A stretch of 64,000 bases of DNA from positions 1 to 64,000 of the forward strand of contig JAEUIH010000026.1 in NCBI GenBank assembly GCA_016795105.1, written 5' to 3'. Origin of the DNA: Planctomyces sp. (GTDB taxonomy: Bacteria > Planctomycetota > Planctomycetia > Planctomycetales > Planctomycetaceae). Position 1 is the stretch's first letter; each line of letters begins with the position of its first letter. The translations under genes and the position numbers were made by a program. Under the pieces are notes generated by a model. The model had not been told where the DNA came from. It worked only from the letters and a program-made list of their open reading frames with translations, and made no database searches. This document shows positions 1-8,815 of the stretch, in pieces.

Positions 1-642
1 TGTTGGCCGATTCCGGTTTTGAAATGGTCCGCTACGCGGACGATTTTGTGGTGCTTTGCCGCACCCGTGAGGCTGCGGAAGCCGCCCTGTCGCTGGTTCA
101 GTCGTGGGTGGCTCAGGCCGGTCTCACACTGCATCCGACGAAGACGCGGATTGTGGACTCTCGCGTGGACAGTTTCGCGTTTCTGGGTTACGAATTTCGG
201 GGCGAGAAACGCTGGCCTCGTAAGAAAAGTCTCCAGAAGCTGAAAGATACAGTCCGCAGCAAAACCAAGCGCACGAATGGGGATTCCCTGAAATGCGTGA
301 TCGCTCAACTGAACCTGACGCTTCGCGGCTGGTTTGGTTACTTCCAGCACAGCGATTACCGGAATGTGTATGTAGAACTCGATCAGTGGATTCGTGGCCG
401 CCTCCGCAGTATTCTGCGGAAACGCCACGGAGGTCGCGGCCGAGGCACCGGAAAAGATCATCTCCGTTGGCGAAACTGCTTCTTCGCTGATCTTGGGCTG
501 TTCAGTCTTGCAGCTGCCCGTACATCGGCCTGTCAATCCTCACGAAGGTGAACCATCGACTGGAGAGCCGGATGCGGGAGATCCGCCAGTCCGGTTCGGA
601 GGGAGGGGGGAGCCGATATCAATCGGTCCTCCCTACCCCTAT
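1..642 (+). mobile_element. Group II intron, 3' portion (truncated by window start)
   Basis: The window opens inside a group II intron. The intron-encoded protein ends at 551 and is followed by a classic domain V hairpin at 565-597: it starts GAGCCGGATGCGG, turns back, and ends AGTCCGGTTC. A domain VI-like stem follows at about 598-636, with a G-rich arm and a CCTCCC arm. The intron should end in AT near 641-642, just after CCCTACCCCT. The domain V sequence and the short spacing to the ORF resemble bacterial class C or related introns. The 5' part lies outside the window, so intactness cannot be judged. Confidence 0.85.
3..551 (+). CDS. ltrA: Group II intron reverse transcriptase/maturase, C-terminal part
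   Basis: This is the C-terminal 182 residues of an intron-encoded reverse transcriptase/maturase; the N-terminus lies upstream of the window. The catalytic YADD motif is visible in VRYADDFVVLCR near residue 11. The thumb follows (HPTKTRIVDS, FAFLGYEFRG), then a maturase (GIIM) domain with GWFGYFQHSDYRNVY and RWRNCFFADLGLFSL. Such proteins help fold their intron for splicing and copy it into new DNA sites. No HNH endonuclease motif follows the maturase domain, as expected for class C-like introns. The stop lies just 13 bases before domain V, the usual arrangement. Confidence 0.9.
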   Translation: MADSGFEMVRYADDFVVLCRTREAAEAALSLVQSWVAQAGLTLHPTKTRIVDSRVDSFAFLGYEFRGEKRWPRKKSLQKLKDTVRSKTKRTNGDSLKCVIAQLNLTLRGWFGYFQHSDYRNVYVELDQWIRGRLRSILRKRHGGRGRGTGKDHLRWRNCFFADLGLFSLAAARTSACQSSRR

Positions 643-685
643 CAGTAACACGCATTCTCCGAATGCCGTCCACTGATTTGCCGAT

Positions 686-1585
686 TCAGTAACCGAATTC
701 TCTGAGTTCTCCGTGCAGTTCCTGAAGTTGGGCCGTCGTTAATCTGCCGTTTGGGAGCCGTGGAGGACCCACAGGGACGCCGAGAAGTTCCATCAGAGCT
801 TTGGCGCTTGCCATGTAACCGTGTCGGCAGAGAATACGAACCAGCCGGATGGATTTGAGTTGTTCTGCGCGAGCGGCATCGAGATCGCCGGCGTTCCATG
901 CAGCCAGAAGGTTCTGGTAGATCGCGGCAGCAAAGTTGTAAGTGCTGCCGACGGCACCCGGCGCTCCGCAGACAGTGGCGGCGAGCAGCATTTCGTCGAT
1001 CCCCCACAATAGCGTATATCGCCCATCTGCCACCGCCATACATTCCTGATACGCCATCAGATCGTTGTTCGTAAACTTCAAACCCTCAAGTGTAGGGATT
1101 CGAGATCCTGCCTTTTCAAGGAACTCGGGCATCGACAAGCTGACGTTGGTCATGGAGGGAATGTCGTAGAAGTAGAACGGCGTGTTGGGTGCCGATGCAG
1201 CAATCTGTTCGCAACAGTCAACCAACAGCCCGGTGTTTGCGGGCTTAAAGTAAGACGGTGCCAGTGCAGCAATCGCTGCAGCACTGAAGTGTTCAGCTTG
1301 TCGAGCCAGGACCTGAGAATCGGCAAGGCAGTTGGCGCCGACGTGAACCACGATTCGCATGTCGGTGCCCCGAGCAACTTCAAACCAGCGTGCTGCCAGT
1401 TTGAGTCGTTCGTCAACGGTCAGTGAACTGCTTTCGCCTGTGGTGCCAACAATAAACGCACAAGTAATATCGTGCTTCAGAAGATGCTCTGCCTGCCGTT
1501 CAACGGCAGCCAGATTCAGCGATCCGTCGGCATGAAATGGAGTGTGAGTGGCTGCAATCAGGCCGGAGAGTGATGTAGTTGTCAT
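686..1585 (-). CDS. nanA: N-acetylneuraminate lyase (DapA/NanA superfamily)
   Basis: A 299-residue class I aldolase of the DapA/NAL superfamily, predicted to split N-acetylneuraminate into N-acetylmannosamine and pyruvate in the cytoplasm. Visible features are GTTGES at residues 47-52 (pyruvate carboxylate binding), Tyr140 in FYDIPSMTNV, the Schiff-base lysine Lys170 in GLKFTNND, and GSTYNF in the C-terminal half. The superfamily also contains dihydrodipicolinate synthase. Sialic-acid lyase is preferred because the gene is the last of a cluster with a sialidase, an epimerase, a Kelch protein and a transporter. The start overlaps the transporter stop as ATGA, so translation is probably coupled. 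Confidence 0.88.
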   Translation of the reverse strand: MTTTSLSGLIAATHTPFHADGSLNLAAVERQAEHLLKHDITCAFIVGTTGESSSLTVDERLKLAARWFEVARGTDMRIVVHVGANCLADSQVLARQAEHFSAAAIAALAPSYFKPANTGLLVDCCEQIAASAPNTPFYFYDIPSMTNVSLSMPEFLEKAGSRIPTLEGLKFTNNDLMAYQECMAVADGRYTLLWGIDEMLLAATVCGAPGAVGSTYNFAAAIYQNLLAAWNAGDLDAARAEQLKSIRLVRILCRHGYMASAKALMELLGVPVGPPRLPNGRLTTAQLQELHGELREFGY

Positions 1586-2877
1586 CGATTTGGCTTTCGA
1601 GCTGTAAGTTCTTCTTCAGTTCGAGGGCGGACGAGTAATACCAGGAAGACGGAAAACAGGGCAATCCCTGCGAAGCCCCCAAACACAAGATTCAGCGGAA
1701 CTTGCGCCTGCTTGAGTGATCCAAATTGCCAGTCGGCAAATCCACCAGCACTGATGCTGACCAGATTCATGATCCCATATCCGGTTGCTCGCAGTTCCGG
1801 ACGTACCACCTGTGAAAGGATGGGCATATTGTTACTGTCGAAGCAACCCCATCCGATTCCATAAAGCATCAGGAAGCTGACGGCAACAAACAAAGTGCTC
1901 GAATTTCCGACGCCGAACAGGGCTGGGATGAACAATGACATGCCCAGGGCGCTCACGAAGATGCGACCTCGCAGAGTTCTCTTCATCCAGCGGTCTGCGG
2001 CCCAGCCTCCGAGTGTTGCACCCAGAATTGACGCGATGTTGACATAGAGAGTTGCAGACACGCCCGCCTTGCCCTGCGAGATGTCAAACTTAGTCTTCAG
2101 GATGTCCGGCATCCAGTCGCGAACAACCCATCCGGCAATTGCCGGAAGCGTAAAATACAGGATCATCAGCCAGTATGACGGATTGGAAAACAGCTCTCTG
2201 ACTGCCGCGGGAAATGCTGGCTTTGCTGACTTGTTGAGAGTTGATCCGGAAGAGTCTGAAACAACTGAAGCAGAAGGCGCTTCTTTGAGCAGGAACAGCA
2301 GCGGAAACGCATAGATGATGCCTGCAAGTCCAGTCGCGTCGAAAGCGAATCGCCAACCCAGACTTTCGGAATCTGCGACATATCCCGCAAAGCCTCCAAT
2401 AATCAGGCCGCTGTAGATCGCCATTTGATGAATCCCGACAGCTCTGGAACGTGTGGCCGGGGAATGAAAATCGGCAATCAGGGCCAGAGCAGCGGGAATG
2501 TAGAATGCTTCACTGACTCCCATCAGAGCACGAGTCATCAGCAGGCCATTGTATGTTTCCACATAACCCGTTGCCCACGTCACGGCCGACCACACAAACA
2601 AACTTGCACAGATTGTCCAGCGTCGACTGTAGCGGTCCGCAACGTAACCGCCCAGTGGACTCAGGGCGGCATAAACCCATTTGAATAACCCCAGCATGTA
2701 GCCCCAGTTTGCATCCCCGCTGATGTCCGGAACATCGGCCATCACTGAAGTCTTCATCGCTGCAAGCATCTGGCGATCCAGGTAGTTCAGGAGCGCCACA
2801 GGCCACAGGAGCGCAACGACCATCCAGATGTAGGTCGATGACTTGATTTGATGGCCTGCCGAAGCCTGTTGGTTCAT
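1582..2877 (-). CDS. MFS transporter, probable sialic acid permease
   Basis: A major facilitator superfamily transporter of 431 residues with about 12 hydrophobic segments. The loop 2-3 signature is ADRYSRRW, and NYLDRQML lies in TM1 as in the anion:cation symporter/NanT-like groups. A start at 2877 (MNQQASAG) is preferred over the longer frame from 2916, because the extra 13 residues are untypical; neither start has a strong ribosome binding site. The substrate is inferred from context: it lies between a Kelch mutarotase-like gene and the neuraminate lyase gene, so sialic acid or a related sugar acid is likely. It overlaps nanA by 4 bases. Confidence 0.85.
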   Translation of the reverse strand: MNQQASAGHQIKSSTYIWMVVALLWPVALLNYLDRQMLAAMKTSVMADVPDISGDANWGYMLGLFKWVYAALSPLGGYVADRYSRRWTICASLFVWSAVTWATGYVETYNGLLMTRALMGVSEAFYIPAALALIADFHSPATRSRAVGIHQMAIYSGLIIGGFAGYVADSESLGWRFAFDATGLAGIIYAFPLLFLLKEAPSASVVSDSSGSTLNKSAKPAFPAAVRELFSNPSYWLMILYFTLPAIAGWVVRDWMPDILKTKFDISQGKAGVSATLYVNIASILGATLGGWAADRWMKRTLRGRIFVSALGMSLFIPALFGVGNSSTLFVAVSFLMLYGIGWGCFDSNNMPILSQVVRPELRATGYGIMNLVSISAGGFADWQFGSLKQAQVPLNLVFGGFAGIALFSVFLVLLVRPRTEEELTARKPNR

Positions 2878-2989
2878 CCGAATCTGTTCCAGGTTGAAAA
2901 CGGTGAGGAAGAACAATTTCTCAAGGTATCAGACAGCGAGCGGCGGGATTGCCATTCAGCTCTCAGACAATAGGGTATCGTACAGAAGT

Positions 2990-4090
2990 CTAGCGGATTC
3001 TGAACCCCCAGACCTCTGGAGACCGAATCCCAGGACGCTGTTCGCCGCTGATGATCAGATTCCAGCCGTTCCATTCGACGCAGGGAGCAGTTACTCGCGG
3101 GTGCGAAATCCCGACAGACTCTTGCCATGAGTTTTTTTGTTCGTTCCAGTAGATGACTTGTCTGGAGAAGCCCTGATGAGCTTGAGGTGTGGCGGAGATC
3201 TGTCCGCCATCGTCCCCGCCGGGAATCAGAAGGCCGCCTTTGATAAACACTGCCGGTGATGGAGCCGCCACAACTGCGGCCGGCAAATCGGGCATCCGAG
3301 TCCATCCAGCCGTTGGATCGAATTGCCAGGCATCTCTGAGATAGTGACGCATCACTTTTTGACTGGCCCCCGCCTGTTGATTCGCACCGGTCCTCAGTTC
3401 CGCTCCACTCACCAAGTAGAAGTTCCCATCTCGGGCACCGGCAATAGCAAGAATTCTTCCCGTCCACGGGCAGGTACTCAATAACTTCCAGCCTTCTTCC
3501 GGCGCCATGAGGTTCAGGGTCAGCATTGAGTTCAGAGCTTCTGTGGAGTCAGGACTCGTTTGACCGCCTGCAATATAAACCACATCGCCGGAAACAGCTC
3601 CACAGGCGTTTGCAACAGGAAACGGCAAGTCCGGAAATGGTTTGATTCGAATTTCATCGTGCAGAACTTCTATCCCGAAGACTTTGGAGGAATGGCTGGT
3701 TGCATCGCTTCCTCCAACACAAATAACCACGTCCTTCCAGGTCACAGAGACGCCGTAAGCGAGGGACTGTGGCAAGCGTCCAATCCTCGTCCACTCGTTG
3801 CCACCTGGTTTCAAACGAAAGACGGTATCATACCAGACTTTTCTTCCGCCCTCCCATGGTCGACCGTCCGGGAAGTTCGCGCCGCCAGCGAAGATCAGTT
3901 GCCCGTGAGAGACTCCGCTGAACCCCGAGGCAAAACCTTCCCGATCAGGAATCGATGGAAACTGACGCCACTCAATGGACAGTTCACTCGCGTCGTCGCT
4001 ACCGGCACAAGGCTGCTGAGTAAACCACGAATGGACCGACAGGAACAACCCGAAAACGATAACCCGGGAGAAGATCAGAGTCATAGGCAT
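2990..4090 (-). CDS. Secreted Kelch-repeat protein, N-acetylneuraminate epimerase (NanM)-like
   Basis: A 366-residue protein with an N-terminal signal peptide (hydrophobic stretch about residues 4-20) and repeated Kelch blades with GG pairs: LIFAGGANF, VICVGGSDA, VYIAGGQTS, LLIPGGDDG. NanM-type Kelch proteins act in the periplasm and speed conversion of alpha-sialic acid to its beta anomer. The gene has a GAGGAG ribosome binding site and overlaps the end of the upstream epimerase gene by 10 bases. Its place between the 2-epimerase and transporter genes supports the sialic-acid role. A different sugar-binding Kelch function cannot be excluded from sequence alone. Confidence 0.82.
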   Translation of the reverse strand: MPMTLIFSRVIVFGLFLSVHSWFTQQPCAGSDDASELSIEWRQFPSIPDREGFASGFSGVSHGQLIFAGGANFPDGRPWEGGRKVWYDTVFRLKPGGNEWTRIGRLPQSLAYGVSVTWKDVVICVGGSDATSHSSKVFGIEVLHDEIRIKPFPDLPFPVANACGAVSGDVVYIAGGQTSPDSTEALNSMLTLNLMAPEEGWKLLSTCPWTGRILAIAGARDGNFYLVSGAELRTGANQQAGASQKVMRHYLRDAWQFDPTAGWTRMPDLPAAVVAAPSPAVFIKGGLLIPGGDDGGQISATPQAHQGFSRQVIYWNEQKNSWQESVGISHPRVTAPCVEWNGWNLIISGEQRPGIRSPEVWGFRIR

Positions 4091-5307
4091 TCGAGCGACT
4101 CCTCACACAGTGATTCGCAGATCCAGAGTGCTCGCGGCAGATGGAAGAAGCTCTTCCATAGGTTTCCTTTGGAATCATTCGCCACTGACCCGTCGCGATG
4201 CAGGTAGCCGTACCATTCACCATGATGTGAATCCGCGAAATGAGTTTGACACCATTCCAGCAACTCGCAATGCCATTGTGCGTACTTTGAGTCCTTCGTC
4301 AGTTGCCATGCCAGCAGAGTCGCAATCAGAGCTTCATTGTGAGGCCACCAGAACTTCATGTCATGCCAGTACTCCTGAACTGGCTTGCCGAACGCATCTC
4401 TGAAGTAAAACAGACCACCATGTTGATCATCCAAGCCTCGTTTCCACATCCAGTCGAGCATTTGGCAGCCCTGAGTGATCAATTCATCCGAGTTTTGCTC
4501 TTTTCCCTCCTGCATTATAAACCATGCGCCTTCGATCGCGTGACCTGGGTTAAGAGTTCGTCCATCAACATGGTCGATGATCTGTCCGTCTGGCGAGACG
4601 GTCTCAAAAACACAAGCATGTTCAGGATGAACGAACAAGTCGAGGATTTCACCGACGCATCGATCAATCCACGATTGGATCAGTTCGCTGTTTCCGAGTT
4701 GACGTCGAAGTTCCTGACCAGTAACCAGGGTGATCATTCGCGGAGCGAGTCCGATTGAAGGGCGGATGGACGTATATTTGGGTTCCATTCGGCCGGCTTC
4801 GAAGTTTATTGACGTGAACTGGCGGAATAGCTCGATCGCTCGTTCCGCACTCTGCGATGAACCGGTGATGGCGGCATGTCGGGCGTACGCGATCGCGGCG
4901 AATGATTCACTGTATGCGTAGCGACGTTTTCGGAGCGGTGCTCCTTCACGTGTCATATGAAAGAACAGACGCCCATCGCTGTCAATGCAATGTCGCTGGA
5001 TAAAATTCAGGCCATTTTCGGCCCAGTTGAGCCAGTCCTCGTTTTGCTCTCGAGTCTGGTAGAGCGCCAACAGCATCCAGGACATTCGCCCCTGAGCCCA
5101 GACGGATTTATCTGAATCGATCAGCTGACCGCTTCGATCAAAGAAATGCAGGAACCCACCAAACTCCTGGTCGATGGATCGGGGAAACCAGAACCGGATG
5201 CAACGGTTGAGTTCATTTGTGTAGTAGTCTCTGAGCCGGGCGAGTTCAATCTTTGAGAAATCAAAGGTCGGCACCTGTGGCCTGCCGGCAGGATTGTCGG
5301 CCGTCAC
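4081..5307 (-). CDS. N-acylglucosamine 2-epimerase family protein (AGE)
   Basis: A 408-residue cytoplasmic (alpha/alpha)6-barrel epimerase, predicted to interconvert N-acetylmannosamine and N-acetylglucosamine, the step after neuraminate lyase. The C-terminal family signature is clear: GEWYGYLHRDG, then KGNLWKSFFHLPRAL, with conserved WWPHNEALIA before it. It starts with GTG overlapping the sialidase stop (GTGA), with AAGGAG 11 bases upstream. Many bacteria use NanE for this step; use of an AGE enzyme is common in Bacteroidota and Planctomycetota. Cellobiose epimerase is an alternative fold relative, less likely in this context. Confidence 0.87.
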   Translation of the reverse strand: MTADNPAGRPQVPTFDFSKIELARLRDYYTNELNRCIRFWFPRSIDQEFGGFLHFFDRSGQLIDSDKSVWAQGRMSWMLLALYQTREQNEDWLNWAENGLNFIQRHCIDSDGRLFFHMTREGAPLRKRRYAYSESFAAIAYARHAAITGSSQSAERAIELFRQFTSINFEAGRMEPKYTSIRPSIGLAPRMITLVTGQELRRQLGNSELIQSWIDRCVGEILDLFVHPEHACVFETVSPDGQIIDHVDGRTLNPGHAIEGAWFIMQEGKEQNSDELITQGCQMLDWMWKRGLDDQHGGLFYFRDAFGKPVQEYWHDMKFWWPHNEALIATLLAWQLTKDSKYAQWHCELLEWCQTHFADSHHGEWYGYLHRDGSVANDSKGNLWKSFFHLPRALWICESLCEESLECL

Positions 5308-6452
5308 TTCGAGGATGCTCCTTCGCGAAGCCAGTTTAGAGGAAATCGGGCAAACGTGAGTGTTTCAATGCCGGTTTTGTCGCCGCACTCGTAAAGTACT
5401 CCGACGTCTCCATTCTTCAGGATCGTCAGGCAGGAATAAGAGGAAGGGCGAGGATCAAGGAGACGGCCTTCGTTCCAGGTTCGTCCATTGTCTTCGCTTT
5501 CACGAATCGTCATCGCAATTCGCTGTTTCGCGGAGTTTGGGTTTGAAAAGATGAGTGTTCCCTTTGGATACCGAATCAAACTGGCCATGCAGGTCGGGCA
5601 GGGGACCGTTGACCAGGAAGGCGACCACACCCCATCACTCATGGCATTCGTCCAGGTGAATTCGGCCCACGCTCTGAGTCCGCTGCGTGATTCATCACGC
5701 ATGCTGATCAGTATCGAATGTTCTCCTGTCTGAGCGATCTGCGATTCGCTTGTTGGTGGTGTGCCCGGAATCGCAGCCGATGAGACTTCCCATGATTGTC
5801 CTCCATCAGTGCTGAATAACAGGCACGAGTGCGGTGGTCCAGCTGCTTCGCGGTATTGCGCAGAGAAAACAAGTGTCCCGTCAAATAGCTGAATACCACT
5901 GCCCGGTCCGTTGAAGAAGAGTCTCCATGCTGAGTCTCTGCCGCGGATGGACGATGTAATGTTGCGAGGAACTGACCATGTTCGGCCGTCATCAGTGCTT
6001 TGGGTGATCACAAGTTGTCCGGTTTCTTCGGGAGACAGGCCCGGTCCCGACCCCTTCCATGCGCGATCACCTTTTGACCACAAAGCAATGACAAAAATGG
6101 TGCCGGTTCGCTGGTCAACCAGAACTGCGGGGTCACCAACACCGTTCCCTCGTGAGTCTGCTTCACTGGAATCGAAGTCGAGAATTCTGGTCATGGGGCC
6201 CCATGAGTTGCCGTGATCTTCACTTCGCATCAAACCAACATCGATGTCTGCCGGCAGGTCACCAGCGCTCTGATGTCGGATGTCGAAGACTGCCAGAAGA
6301 GTGCCGGCCTGAGATGTTGCCAGGCCAGGAATTCGGTAGGTATGGACACCGTCATCGCCCTGTTTTCGAACGACAGTGCTAAATACCTGACCTACAGCAG
6401 GAGCGGTCACACCTGCACAAAAGAGGATAGTCAAAGAGATCTTCAGAAACAT
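5304..6452 (-). CDS. Exo-alpha-sialidase (BNR-repeat neuraminidase), secreted
   Basis: A 382-residue six-bladed propeller sialidase (GH33-like) with a signal peptide ending near AVGQ. The YRIPGL motif near residue 39 supplies the first arginine of the catalytic triad. Four Asp-boxes of the SxDxGxxW type are seen: SEDHGNSW, STDDGRTW, STDGGQSW and SEDNGRTW. It should release terminal sialic acids from glycans outside the cytoplasm, feeding the downstream genes. A strong GGGAGG site lies 6 bases before the ATG. Only 16 bases separate it from the LTxxQ gene upstream, so both are likely in one transcript. Confidence 0.92.
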   Translation of the reverse strand: MFLKISLTILFCAGVTAPAVGQVFSTVVRKQGDDGVHTYRIPGLATSQAGTLLAVFDIRHQSAGDLPADIDVGLMRSEDHGNSWGPMTRILDFDSSEADSRGNGVGDPAVLVDQRTGTIFVIALWSKGDRAWKGSGPGLSPEETGQLVITQSTDDGRTWSVPRNITSSIRGRDSAWRLFFNGPGSGIQLFDGTLVFSAQYREAAGPPHSCLLFSTDGGQSWEVSSAAIPGTPPTSESQIAQTGEHSILISMRDESRSGLRAWAEFTWTNAMSDGVWSPSWSTVPCPTCMASLIRYPKGTLIFSNPNSAKQRIAMTIRESEDNGRTWNEGRLLDPRPSSYSCLTILKNGDVGVLYECGDKTGIETLTFARFPLNWLREGASSK

Positions 6453-6468
6453 ACAAACCTCCCATCAA

Positions 6469-8076
6469 TCAGATATTTTTATCTGAAGGCGGTGGATCTG
6501 TGAAACCAGTCAAAGCCTTAAACTGGTTCTGCTGTTCAGGAGTCAGAACGGTCCAGACATCTCGATGTCTCTGCTGAGCATAAATCCGAAAGGCCTTTTC
6601 ACGTTCGACATTCTGCGCCTCGAATTGTTTGCGATGTTCTTCGAACCGCTGGCGAGCTTCTTCCGGAGTCCTGGGGATTTCACTCAGGCGTTTCTGTGAT
6701 TCCGATGCTGAAATCGTGATGGTTGAATCGGAAACCGCCATCGGTCGGCTAAGAATCTGATTTAGTTCCTGGCACTGAGTATCAGAGAGCTGGAGTTCCG
6801 TCTGGATATGTGGGAGACGAAGAGCTTCCAGCCCGAGTTGTCTCAGCTGGTGACTCTTTAGAGTTTTCGTTTGTTCGCTCGACAGGAGCGTCAAAATCGT
6901 GTCATACGAGGCCTTATGGTATTCGGCGACTCGTTCCCGAACCCGATTCGTAGTCGCGGCCTCGCCTTCCTGCGTCACTGAATGAGACTTCTGCATATAA
7001 GTGGATGCTTCTTCTTCAGCCTGGCTTAGGACATTTGCGATTTGAGTCTGTTGCTGTTCGGTGACATTGAGCTGTTTTGCATGCTCAGGAACGGCAAAGT
7101 AGTTGTGCAGTCGGACCCGAATTGCAGATGTTCCGTTGCGAACCTCCGTCCGAATCTCAACGGGTTGTCCGTGTGCCTGGTGGGTAGCGATCAATTCCAT
7201 CATCGCCGATGGGTTTCGAGAGAGCTTTTCATTCAGATCCTGAAAGAGCCGTGCAACGGAGGTCTTGTATTCCTGCTGCTGTTGTTCACTGAGGATCGCC
7301 ATGGTTTGTTCCATGAGTTTCGTATTCACAGGGTTTACCTGCGGATTTGCGTTTTGAGCAGCTCTGCCAGCCTGTTCAGCTTCCGTGATGATTGCGTAAC
7401 AGTCTCTCATGGCGGAAATTGCTCGCGGCCATGCCTGTTCGCGAAGTTCCTGAAATTCACTGTACTGAGAATCTGTCAGTTGCAGGGTATCGAGCGCATC
7501 CGACCCTTCCAGGAGTGTAAGCAGATCCTGTTTCTGCATAAGAGAGGCGACCTGGTGAAGCGTCGTTATTCCAGGTCGGAGTGCCGGTGTGTCCTGTGTG
7601 ACTCGTTCACTCAGCTGTCGCTGAATCGTCCCACGATGCTTCGTTCGATACTCGCGTATCTGAACTTCTGTGAGCACGGAGAGGATTTCGTGAGCCGCGT
7701 GATCTTCGGACTTTTGTTCAATGAGCTTTACCGCCGCTTCAAGGAGCCCCTGGTTCGAGTAGTCAAGTCCTGAAGCGATGCGAAGTCGCGAGATCAGCAT
7801 GGGCATCTGAATGTTCGCCGATTGTATTTCGCGAATCCTCCCACGCTGTTCGTCCGTAAGTTGCAGTTCATTCTTACCGAAGCCACTAATGGCCAGCATC
7901 AGGGCCTTGTAAGGGATGGCAGGAGGCGATTCAGAAACGACGTCATCAGCTTCTGAAATGCCAGGCTGTGAAGCACTTGCCTGTGCTGCAACACACGGTG
8001 AAGCACCGCAACACGTGAGACTGCAAACGAACACCAGCGATCCAGCAATTCGAGACAGGATACTGAACGTAAACAT
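6469..8076 (-). CDS. Secreted LTxxQ-repeat protein of unknown function
   Basis: A 535-residue protein with a signal peptide (hydrophobic residues about 8-27, Cys and Ala rich). The start at 8076 is fixed by GGAGGAAG 5-10 bases upstream; a longer frame to 8148 lacks a site. The body is helical, glutamine and glutamate rich, and carries about eight copies of an LTxxQ-like motif (LTDEQ, LTEVQ, LTDSQ, LSEQQ, VTEQQ, LSSEQ, LSDTQ, LTPEQ). In Spy and CpxP such motifs mark periplasmic chaperone-like helices. Function is unknown. It is the first gene of the probable sialic-acid transcription unit. Confidence 0.82.
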   Translation of the reverse strand: MFTFSILSRIAGSLVFVCSLTCCGASPCVAAQASASQPGISEADDVVSESPPAIPYKALMLAISGFGKNELQLTDEQRGRIREIQSANIQMPMLISRLRIASGLDYSNQGLLEAAVKLIEQKSEDHAAHEILSVLTEVQIREYRTKHRGTIQRQLSERVTQDTPALRPGITTLHQVASLMQKQDLLTLLEGSDALDTLQLTDSQYSEFQELREQAWPRAISAMRDCYAIITEAEQAGRAAQNANPQVNPVNTKLMEQTMAILSEQQQQEYKTSVARLFQDLNEKLSRNPSAMMELIATHQAHGQPVEIRTEVRNGTSAIRVRLHNYFAVPEHAKQLNVTEQQQTQIANVLSQAEEEASTYMQKSHSVTQEGEAATTNRVRERVAEYHKASYDTILTLLSSEQTKTLKSHQLRQLGLEALRLPHIQTELQLSDTQCQELNQILSRPMAVSDSTITISASESQKRLSEIPRTPEEARQRFEEHRKQFEAQNVEREKAFRIYAQQRHRDVWTVLTPEQQNQFKALTGFTDPPPSDKNI

Positions 8077-8815
8077 CGGCTTCCTCCGTGAAGACCCGAA
8101 CAGACATTGGTCTGAAACCCACCCTGGGCTTTGACAAAATCTCAGCATTTCGCCGAGGTTGTGAGTACAGAAACTGTTGTGGATAACTGCTCATCAAAAG
8201 TATACCCGTGTGGGCGAAATAACTGCAATGTCGATAAGGTTCGTTCAGTGGAGTTGATTCGAGCACGAGTAAGACACGTGTGGTTGAACGAGCGCTGTTC
8301 TGCGGCGTGGAGGGGATCCTCATTTTCCGTTTTCTCTGCGACCCTGCGTCTTTGCGTTCACTTTTCGGGAACGTGGCAGGATCACTTTTTGAGTTCGTTT
8401 CAGGCATGTTGATGCGTCGCGAGAAATTTAACGCAGAGACGCAGAGGCGCAAGGACGCAGAGAGGACAGTGAGAGCCTTGGCCGTTCTTTGCGTCTCTGC
8501 GCCTTCGCGTCTCTGCGTTCACTTTTCGGGAACGTGGCAGGATCACTTTTTTGAATTCGTTTCAGGCATGTTGATGCGTCGCGAGAAATTCAACGCCGAG
8601 GCGCAAGGACGCAGAGAGGGCAGTGAGAGCCTTGGCCATTCTTTGCGTCTCTGCGTCTCCGCGCCGTTGCGTTAAATTTTGAGAGCACCAGGAAGTGGCA
8701 AAAGAATGTCAGGGCAAAAATGGCCTTCTCTATCCCGCATCTTTTTGTCCGCGCATTTTTTTGCCCCGATCCGCGGTATTCCGGAATTTCTTCGTACTTG
8801 TACTCATTCGCTACG
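8077..8815. other. Repeat-rich intergenic region
   Basis: This 739-base spacer separates two minus-strand genes. Its first part (8077-8330) should hold the promoter of the sialic-acid unit. The middle is the tandem repeat described at 8332-8676. Near 8712-8766 a further inverted repeat pairs GGGCAAAAATG with CATTTTTTTGCCC. Reading frames across it are translations of the repeats and are not credited as genes. Confidence 0.6.
8332..8676. repeat. 161-bp tandem repeat built from CGCAGAGACGCAGAG palindromes
   Basis: Two copies of a unit beginning TGCGTTCACTTTTCGGG start at 8353 and 8514, giving a period of 161 bases; the second lacks about 9 bases near AACGCCGAGG. Each contains an arm rich in CGCAGAG (8429-8463 in copy 1) and a later complementary arm rich in CTCTGCG (8488-8520), so each can fold into a long imperfect hairpin. 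A partial complementary arm precedes copy 1 at 8332-8359. The arrangement resembles dispersed palindromic elements of environmental bacteria. Confidence 0.85.

Noticed and set aside
7042-7773. Plus-strand open frame of 243 codons
   Set aside because: It is antisense to the LTxxQ protein gene, which has a signal peptide, repeats and a strong ribosome binding site.
8280-8675. Open frame of 131 codons across the tandem repeat
   Set aside because: Its protein is a translation of the duplicated CGCAGAG palindromes (NAETQRRKDAER type), a known source of false gene calls; no ribosome binding site.
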